NCBI GenBank assembly: GCA_022641835.1
Contig: CP048715.1
Location: 2,108,001 to 2,172,000, forward strand
Length of the DNA stretch: 64,000 bases
Direction: 5' to 3'
Source of the DNA: Petasospora fabianii
Lineage: Eukaryota; Ascomycota; Saccharomycetes; Phaffomycetales; Wickerhamomycetaceae
Under the pieces are notes generated by a model that worked only from the letters and a program-made list of their open reading frames with translations, was not told where the DNA came from and made no database searches. Positions 1 to 9,921 of the stretch are shown here, piece by piece (within the stretch, counting starts at the first letter, position 1; every line of letters starts with the position of its first letter). A program made the translations under genes and the position numbers.

Positions 1-501
1 GAGGTAATCAAAGTTGGCACTCTTGTTGAGTGCATTGTCCATACCTTTAACGAACACATCAACGAGACAGTCAATGGCACGTTTGCTCTTGAAAACTTCA
101 CTGTTTTTCGTCTCGATCTCAAACTCGAAAATCTTCTTAGCATTATCATGCTTAGCGATGTTAGTGAGCATAATGGCAGCCAAATCGGCGTTTCTATTCT
201 CCAAGTCCAACACTATGCGGATCATGTTCTTGAGGAAGCCATCGTCACTGGCGAGGATATCTCTAACGGCTTCATCTCCAGAAAGATTCACAAGAATGGT
301 GAGGGCGTTCTGAATGATTGTGTTACCCTTAGATAGAGCCAAGATCTTCAAATCCTTGATTGGTCTATAGTTGTCCTGGTAAAAGACCTTGCTGTGTGGG
401 CCTTGACAAAATCCAACGAGGTTCTCAAGGGCAACAGCTCTGATTGGAGCCTGCTCGTGATGAAGGAATTCTGCCAGCTCCTCAAGTTCAGACTTGGCCA
501 T
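1..501 (-). CDS. HGH1: HGH1, eEF2-folding chaperone (N-terminal part)
   Basis: The minus strand is open from an ATG at 501 to the left edge, giving the first 167 residues; the C-terminal part lies outside the window. The protein starts MAKSELEELAEFLHHEQAP and continues as short ARM/HEAT-like helical repeats with 'NLVGFCQGP' and 'ALTILVNLSGDE', as in the Hgh1/FAM203 family. In yeast Hgh1 helps fold translation elongation factor 2 together with the chaperonin TRiC; this role is family knowledge. It is transcribed divergently from MBF1 across about 480 bp. Truncation is due only to the window edge. Confidence 0.88.
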   Translation of the reverse strand, partial: MAKSELEELAEFLHHEQAPIRAVALENLVGFCQGPHSKVFYQDNYRPIKDLKILALSKGNTIIQNALTILVNLSGDEAVRDILASDDGFLKNMIRIVLDLENRNADLAAIMLTNIAKHDNAKKIFEFEIETKNSEVFKSKRAIDCLVDVFVKGMDNALNKSANFDYL

Positions 502-979
502 GATTTGCAGGTGTAATAAGGTAGATAGTTAAAGACTTAATGTGTGTAGAGTATAGACTCTGATTAATCATGGCGATGAGATACCTACAAAAATTTCAAA
601 GGTGTGGTCCGTACCATAAGCTTTGTGATGGCAAAGCCGAAGCTTCTAGAAGAATCCGGGGATCACATATATGGATATTTCCAGGGCAGTAGGAAGCTTT
701 AATCATCATTCAAAATCTGGTAAATCTAACCCTAAGGTTGGCCCTGTCTTGTGGAATTTTCTCATCAAAAGGTATTGTTGCCAAAAGTTTCTGTTTGATA
801 GGACACCCTTTGGGGGACGGTGCTCAATAATGGTACGCGCAACACGATGACGCGAACAAAAAGACGTCGACATCAATTGAACTACTCTAAACGCCACCAC
901 CAACTCCAACCCCACACGAGCTAGTCTCACACACAACTCAACACAACACTACAAATCAACAACTAATCTTCACTTCACA
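502..979. other. Divergent intergenic region HGH1/MBF1
   Basis: Gene-free stretch of 478 bp between two divergent start codons, so it should hold both promoters. The 60 bp before MBF1 are rich in CA and CAA, typical of yeast mRNA leaders in this window. A TGACGCG and a GACGTC hexamer lie near 849-870; they resemble ATF/CREB or MCB-like boxes but are unsupported beyond the match. I see no RNA gene or repeat. Confidence 0.5.
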
Positions 980-1432
980 ATGTCAGACTGGGATTCACAA
1001 ACAATTATCGGTTCCAAGGCCCGCATTGGTGGTGGTGGCCCAAGAGCTGGTGTCGCTAGAACCAACGCTCAGATCAACGCTGCTAGAAGAACTGGTTCCG
1101 TCTTGTCTGTCGACAAGAAGTACGGTTCCGCTAACAAGGCCGCCGATGTTGAAGGTCAACGTCTCACAATGATTGACAGATCTGACGACATTATTGCCCC
1201 AAAGAAGGTTGATGCCTCCGTCGGTAAGGCTATCCAGAAGGCTAGAAACGAAAAGAAGTGGACTCAGAAGGATCTTGCCACCAGAGTCAATGAGAAGCCA
1301 AATGTTATCAACGATTACGAGGCTGGTAGAGCCATTCCACAGCAACAGGTTCTCGGTAAGTTGGAGAGAAACTTGGGTGTTAAGTTGAGAGGTAAGAACA
1401 TTGGTGAGCCTTTGCATGGCCCAAAGAAGTAA
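980..1432 (+). CDS. MBF1: MBF1, multiprotein-bridging factor 1
   Basis: A 150-residue protein, the usual Mbf1 length. It opens with the conserved [20 protein letters not shown] and carries the N-terminal Mbf1 region (about 1-75) followed by a Cro/C1-type helix-turn-helix (about 84-138, '[18 protein letters not shown]' and '[12 protein letters not shown]'). Mbf1 is a transcriptional coactivator that bridges TBP and activators such as Gcn4; on colliding ribosomes it also limits frameshifting. These functions come from the family. The start is clear because the family N-terminus begins at this Met after a CA-rich leader. The antisense strand is also open over most of the gene, which I attribute to codon bias. 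Confidence 0.96.
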   Translation: MSDWDSQTIIGSKARIGGGGPRAGVARTNAQINAARRTGSVLSVDKKYGSANKAADVEGQRLTMIDRSDDIIAPKKVDASVGKAIQKARNEKKWTQKDLATRVNEKPNVINDYEAGRAIPQQQVLGKLERNLGVKLRGKNIGEPLHGPKK

Positions 1433-1855
1433 GACGAACATCTCCCGATTTTCCCTTGTGTTCACTTCTTCCTGTCCGTTTGGACATCACTTTGAAACTT
1501 GATTTGGAAACGGATCATCCTCGGGGATTTCACTAGTTGGCTTGCTGCCCCTCGACATCCATCAGACCCGATAGCAAGCTTCACTTAATGTTCTTCCTAC
1601 GGTAGAGATGTTTTCTAATATCAACCATTGAATGCCTTTATGATCCATGCTTTCTGCTATAATTATCACTGTAGATTGGTTATCTTATTAGAGCCACCTT
1701 GCGGCTGGTACACTTGCTTTGACCAAACATCCAAACACCACACAATAAAACTCAGGGCCACTTTGAGACCCAAAAAAAAAATCTGTACCAAATGTAAACA
1801 CAATCACTCGGCGGCACTCAATCTCTACAATTTCTCACAACAAGCACCATCAATC
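1433..1855. other. Intergenic region MBF1 to RNA1
   Basis: Stretch of 423 bp between tandem genes holding the MBF1 3' region and the RNA1 promoter. The RNA1 reading frame stays open upstream to 1628, but the encoded extension shows no Rna1-like sequence and the region looks like promoter and leader, with an A9 run at about 1773-1781 and a CA-rich leader. No other gene seen. Confidence 0.5.
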
Positions 1856-3094
1856 ATGGCTACCCTTGATTTCGTTCCACAGTACAAGGATGAGGAGGTC
1901 TTCTCCATCGCCGGAAAGGCCATCAAGCTCGATACAGAGGCTGATATTCAGCCGTATCTCAAGCAGCTCGATGAGATGAACAACGTGAAGAAGATTGATT
2001 TCTCTGGTAACACCATCGGTATTGAGGCTTCAAAGCACTTGGCTAACTCTATGAAAAAGCACCAGTCCACCTTGGAGGAGGTCAACTTTTCCGACTTGTT
2101 CACTGGTAGATTGAACACAGAGATTCCAAAGTCGTTGGACTACCTCCTACCAGCCATGATCGATGCCCCAAAGTTGACCATTATCAACTTGTCTGATAAC
2201 GCCTTCGGCTTGCAGACCATTGAGCCAGTTGAAGACTTCATTCCAAAGGCTGTGTACCTCCAGCACCTGATCTTGTCCAACAACGGTATGGGCCCATTTG
2301 CTGGTGAGCGTATCGGTAAGTGTCTCTACAAGCTCAGTTTGAACAAGAAGAAGCTCGGTTTGACATCTTTGAAGACATTTATCTGTGGTAGAAACAGATT
2401 GGAGAACGGGTCTACCAAGTACCTCTCTATCGGTTTGAAAGCCCATGAGGACTTGGAGGTTGTCAAGCTTTATCAGAATGGTATCAGACCAACTGGTATC
2501 TCCACCTTGATTACCCAGGGTTTGAAGTACAACACTAAACTTAGAATCATTGATTTGCAGGATAACACAATCACTACCAAGTCCGCTACTGTGTTGGCCA
2601 AGAACTTGCCAGTGTGGAAGCACTTGAAGGAGTTGAACGTTAACGACTGTTTGTTGAAACCACTTGGTTCTCTCGAATTGGTTAAGGCCCTTGAGGCTGG
2701 TGAAACCTTGAAGACACTCAAGGTGTTGAAGTTGCAGTACAATGAACTTGATGAACGTTCTTTGCCACACTTGAAGAATGCTATTGAGAATAAGCTTCCA
2801 AACTTGGAATCCTTGGAGTTGAATGGTAACATTTTGGAGGAGGAAAACTCAGTCATTGAAGAAATCACTGCTATTTTCGAGCAGAGAGGTGTCGGTGAGC
2901 TCGATGAGCTTGATGATTTGGAAGAGCCAGACAGTGATGCTGAGGAGGAGTCTGAAGAGGAGGCTGAGGAAGAGCAGTTCGATGCTGAGGAGTTGGAGAA
3001 GGAATTGGAACAGGAAGAGGAGAAGTACACCCCAGATAACGACAATAAAGAGGTTGATGAGCTTGCCGAGAAATTGGAGAAGACAGATCTCTGA
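1856..3094 (+). CDS. RNA1: RNA1, Ran GTPase-activating protein (RanGAP)
   Basis: A 412-residue leucine-rich-repeat protein (S. cerevisiae Rna1 is 407). The start at 1856 (MATLDFVPQYKDEEVFSIAG) is chosen because family similarity begins there; the frame is open further upstream without similarity. LRRs run from about 35 to 345 with 'LTIINLSDNAFG' and 'LRIIDLQDNTI' type repeats. The catalytic arginine finger is R85 in 'SDLFTGRLNTEIP', the conserved RanGAP motif. A strongly acidic tail (about 350-395, Glu/Asp runs) matches the family. It stimulates GTP hydrolysis on Ran in the cytoplasm and so sets the direction of nuclear transport. Downstream neighbour is convergent. Confidence 0.96.
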   Translation: MATLDFVPQYKDEEVFSIAGKAIKLDTEADIQPYLKQLDEMNNVKKIDFSGNTIGIEASKHLANSMKKHQSTLEEVNFSDLFTGRLNTEIPKSLDYLLPAMIDAPKLTIINLSDNAFGLQTIEPVEDFIPKAVYLQHLILSNNGMGPFAGERIGKCLYKLSLNKKKLGLTSLKTFICGRNRLENGSTKYLSIGLKAHEDLEVVKLYQNGIRPTGISTLITQGLKYNTKLRIIDLQDNTITTKSATVLAKNLPVWKHLKELNVNDCLLKPLGSLELVKALEAGETLKTLKVLKLQYNELDERSLPHLKNAIENKLPNLESLELNGNILEEENSVIEEITAIFEQRGVGELDELDDLEEPDSDAEEESEEEAEEEQFDAEELEKELEQEEEKYTPDNDNKEVDELAEKLEKTDL

Positions 3095-3188
3095 ACTACT
3101 CTTGTTACGCTTACTCAATGTGTGGGGCTATACATAGATGATGATACACAAGACGTAATGACTAGTTTGTACCTGTGTAGGATCTGCA

Positions 3189-4175
3189 TCACTCAATAGT
3201 GAGTTTCAACTGACTCCTCATCAGCTCGAGTATCTTATCTTTCTCCGACCATTCAGCTTCCAACCACTTTTCTAACTTCCTGTGCTTTGTAGGCAACTTG
3301 GAGAGTGGCTTCAACTTGAAGTCTACATTGATAATGAATACAGGTTGCTTCAAGGTCAAAATCTCAAACAATGTAGGGTTAAAGAAATCATTCCTCAATG
3401 GGTTGTAGTATAAGATCGTGAGGCCCACTATATTCCTGATATTGCTCACTGTGGAGTTGTGTGCCACTTTGATCAAGTTGTTAAAGTTAGCAAATCGAGG
3501 GTATAAGAGGTCCTTAAACCTCGGAAGGAAGTATTTGTCAAGCTCTTGTCCCTGTACGAGGCGGTTCTTTTCCGTACAGATGTTGACTTCGGGGAAATGA
3601 ACGATCCAGTTGTTAGAGCTCTGCTTGATTAAATCATTCAAGCTCTGCTCTAGTTCAACAATGTTCATCTCCCAGTTTTCATCATTGTGCATGAAGTTCC
3701 AAAGAACAGCGAGGCCTGGTGTCTGCCAGAAGTTGTTCCAGTTGAAGAAACTCAACATGATCCCGTCCGATGTCGCCTTTTCGGTTAATGTCTTCAAATA
3801 GTAGATCAACAAGAAGTCAAACAAGGACTTGTGATTGCTGAGGATGATAGAGTTCTTCAACAGCTCCTGATGGATTGGATCATGAAGGTCCACCCCAGAG
3901 ATGATGACTCTAATCTTCCTCTTATTTACCAAGTATATTAGCGTCGTCCAGAAAAAGCGATGTACTGCTTGGGAGACAGCCACAGTGGTGGAATCCGGGA
4001 CAAAGAGAGATGATATGGAGATCCAAAGTGCGACCTGAATCTCGATGCAGATGTAAATAACAAACCCAATGAGTAAGAACCATCCCTTGAGAACATTAGT
4101 GACGGAGAGCTCAGCAGGGATGGGGTAGACTCCGATGTCTGCAAGAAGCTCCATAACTGACTTGGAGTTAACCAT
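3189..4175 (-). CDS. Membrane acyltransferase, LPLAT family (CST26/MUM3/LCLAT1-like)
   Basis: A 328-residue protein with a hydrophobic N-terminal membrane region (about 31-58) and the lysophospholipid acyltransferase signature HX4D at 'NHKSLFD' (H115, D120). The second box reads FPEV at 194-197, where the family usually has FPEG. A later 'LLYPRFANFNNLI' matches the PR-containing block of LCLAT1-like enzymes. Family members acylate the sn-1 or sn-2 position of glycerophospholipids, often phosphatidylinositol, in the ER. Which of the yeast paralogues (Cst26/Psi1, YDR018C, Mum3) it corresponds to I cannot decide. The altered FPEG box leaves substrate and activity open. Convergent with RNA1. Confidence 0.7.
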   Translation of the reverse strand: MVNSKSVMELLADIGVYPIPAELSVTNVLKGWFLLIGFVIYICIEIQVALWISISSLFVPDSTTVAVSQAVHRFFWTTLIYLVNKRKIRVIISGVDLHDPIHQELLKNSIILSNHKSLFDFLLIYYLKTLTEKATSDGIMLSFFNWNNFWQTPGLAVLWNFMHNDENWEMNIVELEQSLNDLIKQSSNNWIVHFPEVNICTEKNRLVQGQELDKYFLPRFKDLLYPRFANFNNLIKVAHNSTVSNIRNIVGLTILYYNPLRNDFFNPTLFEILTLKQPVFIINVDFKLKPLSKLPTKHRKLEKWLEAEWSEKDKILELMRSQLKLTIE

Positions 4176-5532
4176 CTAACAAGTTGGAACAAAGTTCTTT
4201 GCATATGTCCAAGCAGCTAGCGAAGCGACTGCTACGTATAAAGCACATAAATATCAATTTTGTAGATGTTGATGGGACTGCCCTCATTCTGGTGCTTAGC
4301 GCTACTACTAGACACAAAAAGCGTCGGCCCACACTGTTGCTTCCCTTAAGATGCACCACGAAGTACTCAGAATTTTGGTTGTCTAGGGAACAAAGGTGAT
4401 GGTGAATAAACTACTCCATCTGTTTCAAGTTAGTTGACCAATTTGTTGTCAATTTGTTGTTGAGACTATGACTTGCCGTTTTGCCGGTGCCCATTGGCCT
4501 TTGGGTTTTTACCTTATCAGACATGTTACCAGCGGCTGTGATGCATACTCATAAAGACCCGATAAGAGTAATCGGGCGTCGTAGTTCGATCTCCGGCATG
4601 AAGCTGGTGGATCCGCGATCAGCAAAGTTATGTGTCAAACGGTTGTAAACCGATGACAGTAGTGTGTTTCGGACTGCTGATCTCCCATAAATTTCCAATG
4701 GAGGCTTCAACAGTGAAATGTGAGACACAAATTGACATGCCTCATTTTCAAGATTGGGCTGACTTATCAGGTCTTCCCAGTGAGGAAGTTAGTGACTGTA
4801 TAAGACGGGTAGAGGCTCACAGAGAGGGAAATTTGTTTTAGGATGGATTGCTAGACTTAACCTTTTAGGAGCCCAAAATTTTCATGGTCTCAGGTATCTA
4901 ATAAATGTGTTACTAATATCAGCATTAACCTACAAGGGCTGAGATTTCAGATGGTAAACTTATCTTAAGAACCACCAATTTCACTGTCCTTCCCCATGGT
5001 TCTCCAGGGCCTGATTTCAACAATTCTCAAGATTTCCAATGGCTCGTTCGGCCATATTGATAATCTCCGAGCACTACTCAATTTAGCATCAGCACCCTAG
5101 GTGCTCCACCTAGAATGGATGTGCATTGGGTCAAGAAGCAGGGAAATATTGTCTTTCTCATCCCTTCCATAGATATCAGCAATGCCATGCTCCGCCAGCT
5201 CCTACCGCATGGATAACGAGCTGCTCCCTGTTTCCCCAGGTCTTATCAGCTGTCATGCGTCATGCGCCAAACTTTTTGCGCCAGTATACTCAATCCGGAA
5301 AAACTACACTGCCATATATCAACGCTGTGTCTATCGTCGCCAGCAAGTACTATTTTGGATGACAGATAGCGTCTTGAGCTGTATGATTAGAGTGCTCTTT
5401 CGAAACTGGATTCACTAGTTGCTGGGAGGTGGGCAGGGGCAATAGCATATAAAAGCTGGGCTCGATCCTCATTATCTATAGACATCAGCCGTACTTCTCT
5501 TATCCTGTAGCAGTAAATCAAATAGCCCCAAC
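4176..5532. other. Long intergenic region before the 2OG oxygenase gene
   Basis: About 1.36 kb between divergent genes. Only short random-looking reading frames are present (none above about 80 codons, none with recognisable sequence). It holds the promoter of the acyltransferase at its left end and a TATA element near its right end. It is longer than most promoters here, which suggests a regulated oxygenase gene, but I see no repeat, tRNA or decayed gene. Confidence 0.5.
5448..5455 (+). promoter_or_regulatory. TATA box of the 2OG oxygenase gene
   Basis: TATAAAAG, a full match to TATAWAWR, 78 bp before the ATG at 5533. Spacing fits the 40-120 bp range of yeast TATA elements. TATA-containing yeast promoters are usually stress- or nutrient-regulated. 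Confidence 0.6.
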
Positions 5533-6699
5533 ATGCCAGCTCCAATTTTCACAGAGAAGGCACTCAGCGATGATGTCCTGAATGATAACCTCAACTACAT
5601 GCCTTCAGATGAGGTCTGGGAGCAATCTGTTAAGCCACTCCTACAGGAGTTTCTGGATATGGGGATCGACCCAAACACCAAGTTTGATCCAGACAGACAC
5701 ATCCTTTTCACTGATGACTACTTTGCGAAGACTCAGAGAAAGACCCTTGCCCAGCTTGGCTGCAAAGAGACACACCAGGAGCCTATCTCTGAGATTGGAG
5801 TCTCTGAACCTTTCCCACTATTCACAGACGAGTGCATCGCCTTAATGAGATGGGAGGTCTTCCAAGAGCAGACATTCAAGAAGTGGGCCCGTTTAAGCAG
5901 TACCTCAACCACTGGTGATAAAGACCTCTACATTAGAGGCTATGCCTTGGAGGAGTCCTCCTTTACCAAAGACGCATGGACCCACCCAAGAGTCCAAGCC
6001 ATCGTTGATCAGATGTCTGGTGTTCACCTAGTTCCTCAGTTTGACTATGAGATTGGTAACATCAACATCTCCCTGAGACAGCCAGACACAACGATCCTGG
6101 ACGTTAACTCTGACAAGAACCAAGCTCCAAAAGAGATGCCAGGTATCGTCTCATGGCACTATGACTCTCCACAATTTGTCTGTGTCTTGATGCTTTCCGA
6201 TACCACCAACATGATTGGTGGAGAAACAGCGTTGGCCACCGGTGATGGTAGGGTAGTCAGAGCTGAGGGTCCAAAGAGAGGGTGGGCTGCTATCCTTCAG
6301 GGTCGTGTCTTGAAGCACATCGCTACTAAACCAAGGGGAAACTTCACTGAGAGGATCACTTCTGTCACATCTTACAGACCAAAGGATGTCATGCTTGATA
6401 ACTCCCCACTCACTACGGTGAAGCCAAGCGTTCTCACGGGTTCACTCTATAACGAATTCTACAAGGATTATATGAACTACAGACTTGATGTGCTGGCTGA
6501 GAGAGTTGAGATACTCCGCAAGAAGATCAATGATGATATCACTAAAGGAAACAAGTTTGACCAGTTAGAGACTATCGAGTTCTTCAAGCAGAAAGTCAAT
6601 GCCTATGTTGAGCAGACTTGGCAGGAGTTTGAAGTTGTTGACGACGGTTTGGTTGAGAGGCCTGCCAACTATAACATTGTCAGAGCCACATGGGATTAG
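5533..6699 (+). CDS. Fungal 2-oxoglutarate/Fe(II)-dependent oxygenase-like protein
   Basis: A 388-residue protein with the facial triad of 2OG oxygenases: H209 and D211 in 'WHYDSPQF', H262 in 'GRVLKHIATKP', and R274 in 'FTERIT' as the likely 2OG-binding arginine. The middle block 'DTTNMIGGETAL' is typical of a fungal family common in filamentous fungi and some yeasts. I know of no assigned substrate. There is no signal peptide or membrane segment, so it is probably cytosolic. Expected chemistry is oxidation of a small molecule with succinate and CO2 release. A long upstream region with a TATA box suggests regulated expression. I do not know a clear S. cerevisiae orthologue. Confidence 0.75.
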   Translation: MPAPIFTEKALSDDVLNDNLNYMPSDEVWEQSVKPLLQEFLDMGIDPNTKFDPDRHILFTDDYFAKTQRKTLAQLGCKETHQEPISEIGVSEPFPLFTDECIALMRWEVFQEQTFKKWARLSSTSTTGDKDLYIRGYALEESSFTKDAWTHPRVQAIVDQMSGVHLVPQFDYEIGNINISLRQPDTTILDVNSDKNQAPKEMPGIVSWHYDSPQFVCVLMLSDTTNMIGGETALATGDGRVVRAEGPKRGWAAILQGRVLKHIATKPRGNFTERITSVTSYRPKDVMLDNSPLTTVKPSVLTGSLYNEFYKDYMNYRLDVLAERVEILRKKINDDITKGNKFDQLETIEFFKQKVNAYVEQTWQEFEVVDDGLVERPANYNIVRATWD

Positions 6700-6957
6700 G
6701 CATGGTAATAGGAAGGTCGGGCAAGGTGCTGGTTCACCTATGGATGGCCCGTTTATGTGGTTTGGCTCACTGGACTCTCACAGTATAGTATTGATTTCCT
6801 ATGATTATTTTATGATACGTTTGATTTTATCGCTTTTACTCACATCTTCATATTGTAGATCGATCTTTCATAGCCCCTTTATCATGGGAGCACTACGAGT
6901 AAAGCATACGTACAGGTATGAGGTTTATGTAACTCTGAATATTCAATTTATCACAGC

Positions 6958-7857
<900 letters not shown>

Positions 7858-8090
7858 TTATCAGGGAATTGACCTAAGACAACAATAACTGGCTGGATGG
7901 AGGGATCGCAACGTGCGTGGGCACTTGACTTCTCACTTCGAGCCTTCGATCCGCGAATTCGTGATCCCGGCGCTCCACCTGACGTTATCAGTGGTGACTA
8001 CAGCTAAAGTTGCCATTGGTATTATATGTACTCATTATCGTTAAGTGGTATGGACGTGATGCCGCCAGAATAGACTTCTATATATCTCAA

Positions 8091-9047
8091 TTATCTCCAC
8101 ATGGGTTTGCTCTGCTGCTTAAGGTTCATTGATGACCTCATTCTCGGTAGACTGCCCTGTGTTGAAGCTGATGAGATGCTGCCCATAGATGGCTGGGTGC
8201 GTAGGGTTTGGTTAATATTCTTGTTAGAGGCAGATCTTTGTAGGCTGGATGCCGTGGGTTTGCTCAGATTCTGTAGAGTGGAGGAGCGTGGAAGCTGTTT
8301 GGCGGCTGTTAAACCAGAAATATTCTGTGATATAGCCCGTGAGTGTGGGATGGCCTTCCTTAGTGTCGTTGATGGTGTAGGCCCTGGTGCTTTTCTTGTT
8401 GATAAGTCCTGCAGATTGGCCTTAGAAGGTGATCTTGGGATGCGAGAGTTTGGATGGCCTGTCAGTGGCTGGACCTTTGATAGTGTCATTGACGGAGTAA
8501 GGAGTTCCTGGTGGCCAGTACCAGTTCTTCTTCTCTTTGTAGCACTCTCAAGAATTGAAACGTTCGAACGTTTAGAGTTGGGACCATAAGATGGTACGTT
8601 CTCCTTCTCCATTTCAACTTCTTCTCTTCTCAAGTCAAGGCTACTAGTCTTGGACCTCACTGCTGCGTAGTGGCTCGAAATAGATTCCATCTTCTGAAAC
8701 TTTGAACGATGTGATGAGTTGTATCTTGAGCTTCTCGGGCTCAAAACAGACTTCTTGAAATTGTGTGTGTTCCTAACCTTCGTAGCAGCTCTCTTATCGA
8801 GCTCATCAAGAACGTTGTTGCTCAATTTTTTACTGTATCCAAGATTGTCACACTCGTTTTGCAATGACTGCTTACCACTAGTCATATGGTCCAAGCTAGG
8901 ATACAATTTGTCGCCTCTGTGGGACGGGAGTGCCGTGAATGTGAACTCCTTGGTAGAAGGAGCTATGAAATCTTTAAATTCGTCATTTTGGGAATCCTGT
9001 TCTTCTGGGATCGCCCCAGGAAAGGCACCTGGCATGTTAAGGCTCAT
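8091..9047 (-). CDS. Basic disordered protein with KEN box and SxIP motif, candidate mitotic/microtubule protein
   Basis: I do not recognise this 318-residue protein. It is almost wholly low-complexity, Ser/Arg/Lys/Pro/Gln-rich and predicted by eye to be disordered. Short motifs visible: KEN at 148-150 (an APC/C-Cdh1 degron), 'KRRR' at 171-174 (nuclear localisation), SRIP at 201-204 followed by 'RSPSKA' (an SxIP motif in the basic Ser/Pro context bound by EB1/Bim1), and several S/T-P sites (103, 184, 206 as SPSK, 224) that could be Cdk targets. Its promoter carries two CGCGAAA palindromes typical of G1/S or MBF/SBF control. Together these suggest a cell-cycle-regulated spindle or microtubule protein; this is inference. 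Motif matches this short can occur by chance. Confidence 0.6.
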   Translation of the reverse strand: MSLNMPGAFPGAIPEEQDSQNDEFKDFIAPSTKEFTFTALPSHRGDKLYPSLDHMTSGKQSLQNECDNLGYSKKLSNNVLDELDKRAATKVRNTHNFKKSVLSPRSSRYNSSHRSKFQKMESISSHYAAVRSKTSSLDLRREEVEMEKENVPSYGPNSKRSNVSILESATKRRRTGTGHQELLTPSMTLSKVQPLTGHPNSRIPRSPSKANLQDLSTRKAPGPTPSTTLRKAIPHSRAISQNISGLTAAKQLPRSSTLQNLSKPTASSLQRSASNKNINQTLRTQPSMGSISSASTQGSLPRMRSSMNLKQQSKPMWR

Positions 9048-9921
9048 TGAAGTGGGGAATGTAAGGACGGGAATGTACGTATATTAATGCCCTAGGTGAT
9101 GAAAGAGTGTTGTCTTTCCAGGATGGAGAGGCCGTGGAAGGGCCCTTGTAGATATGAGTAGGAAGGGGAGGGGGTTTGAGTGCCTTAGAACAGATGAGCC
9201 CAGGCAAAATGGTCGCAGATATAGGATGTGTACTTTAAAAGATCTCTTCTTCGTCCTTTTTTACGTTCCCTACGCCTTGTACAAAGGCGGTAATTTGTAA
9301 ACAAAGGAAGATCTTTCGCGAAATAAGTAGTGCGAATAAAACCAGTTCGCGAAACACTCCAGGAAGCCCTTGTGAGGCTTGAGCACCGAGCGATAAAAAG
9401 TCTACTATTATTTCCAGATAAAACGCCATTCCAAACAGCGAATAGGCTTACAACTAGTTTGTTGGTCAGAAATTTGACAGCAATTTTTATAATACAGTTA
9501 TCATCATAGAGGTTGTCAAATAACAATCTCAAACAAAAGCAACCGAAGATAGACCAAGTCATTATAGCAACAGAGAGACACATAGAATAGCATAAGCAAC
9601 GTCACAGAATCATTGCTAGAAAGGCAATACACCTGATGATTAATACAGTGAGACATTAATAGAGAAGAAATCAGAAGTACAGCAGCATGAACCCTCCAAA
9701 AAACGATGCCATGTAAAAAAAAAGAATGAGCAACGTGAAAGAAGACTAACATCAGCCCCGTACAAGGACAGAAACAACAAAAGGAAGTAAGAGAAGCAGG
9801 AAATCATCAATAGTAGGTGTCAAAGTGTCTATGAAAACAAAGCGATTCATTTCTGGTTTTCGTTAACAAAACAAGTCGGGAAGAATGTTCAATAGGAGCA
9901 CAGGTCGACAAATGTGTAGTC
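9048..9921. other. Intergenic region with paired CGCGAAA palindromes
   Basis: 874 bp between two minus-strand genes: promoter of the KEN/SxIP protein on the left, 3' region of the KH-protein gene on the right. The right 600 bp are A+T-rich with short open frames lacking any recognisable product; a long 3' UTR for the KH gene is possible. No tRNA or repeat seen. Confidence 0.45.
9314..9354. promoter_or_regulatory. Paired MBF/SBF-like sites (TTTCGCGAAA and TTCGCGAA)
   Basis: A perfect 10-bp palindrome TTTCGCGAAA at 9314-9323 and an 8-bp palindrome TTCGCGAA at 9346-9353 (CGCGAAA at 9348-9354) lie about 265-310 bp before the ATG at 9047. CGCGAAA is the SCB core (CRCGAAA) bound by Swi4/Swi6 and is also an E2F-like sequence. 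Two within 41 bp are unlikely by chance in this base composition. Target assignment to the minus-strand gene is inferred from orientation. Confidence 0.5.

Noticed and set aside
995-1465. A 156-codon antisense frame over MBF1.
   Set aside because: Fully covered by a certain gene with strong codon bias; its translation resembles no protein family.
9185-9583. A 132-codon minus-strand frame next to the KH gene.
   Set aside because: Cys/Phe/Arg-rich without similarity, starts without good context, and overlaps the paired CGCGAAA promoter elements.
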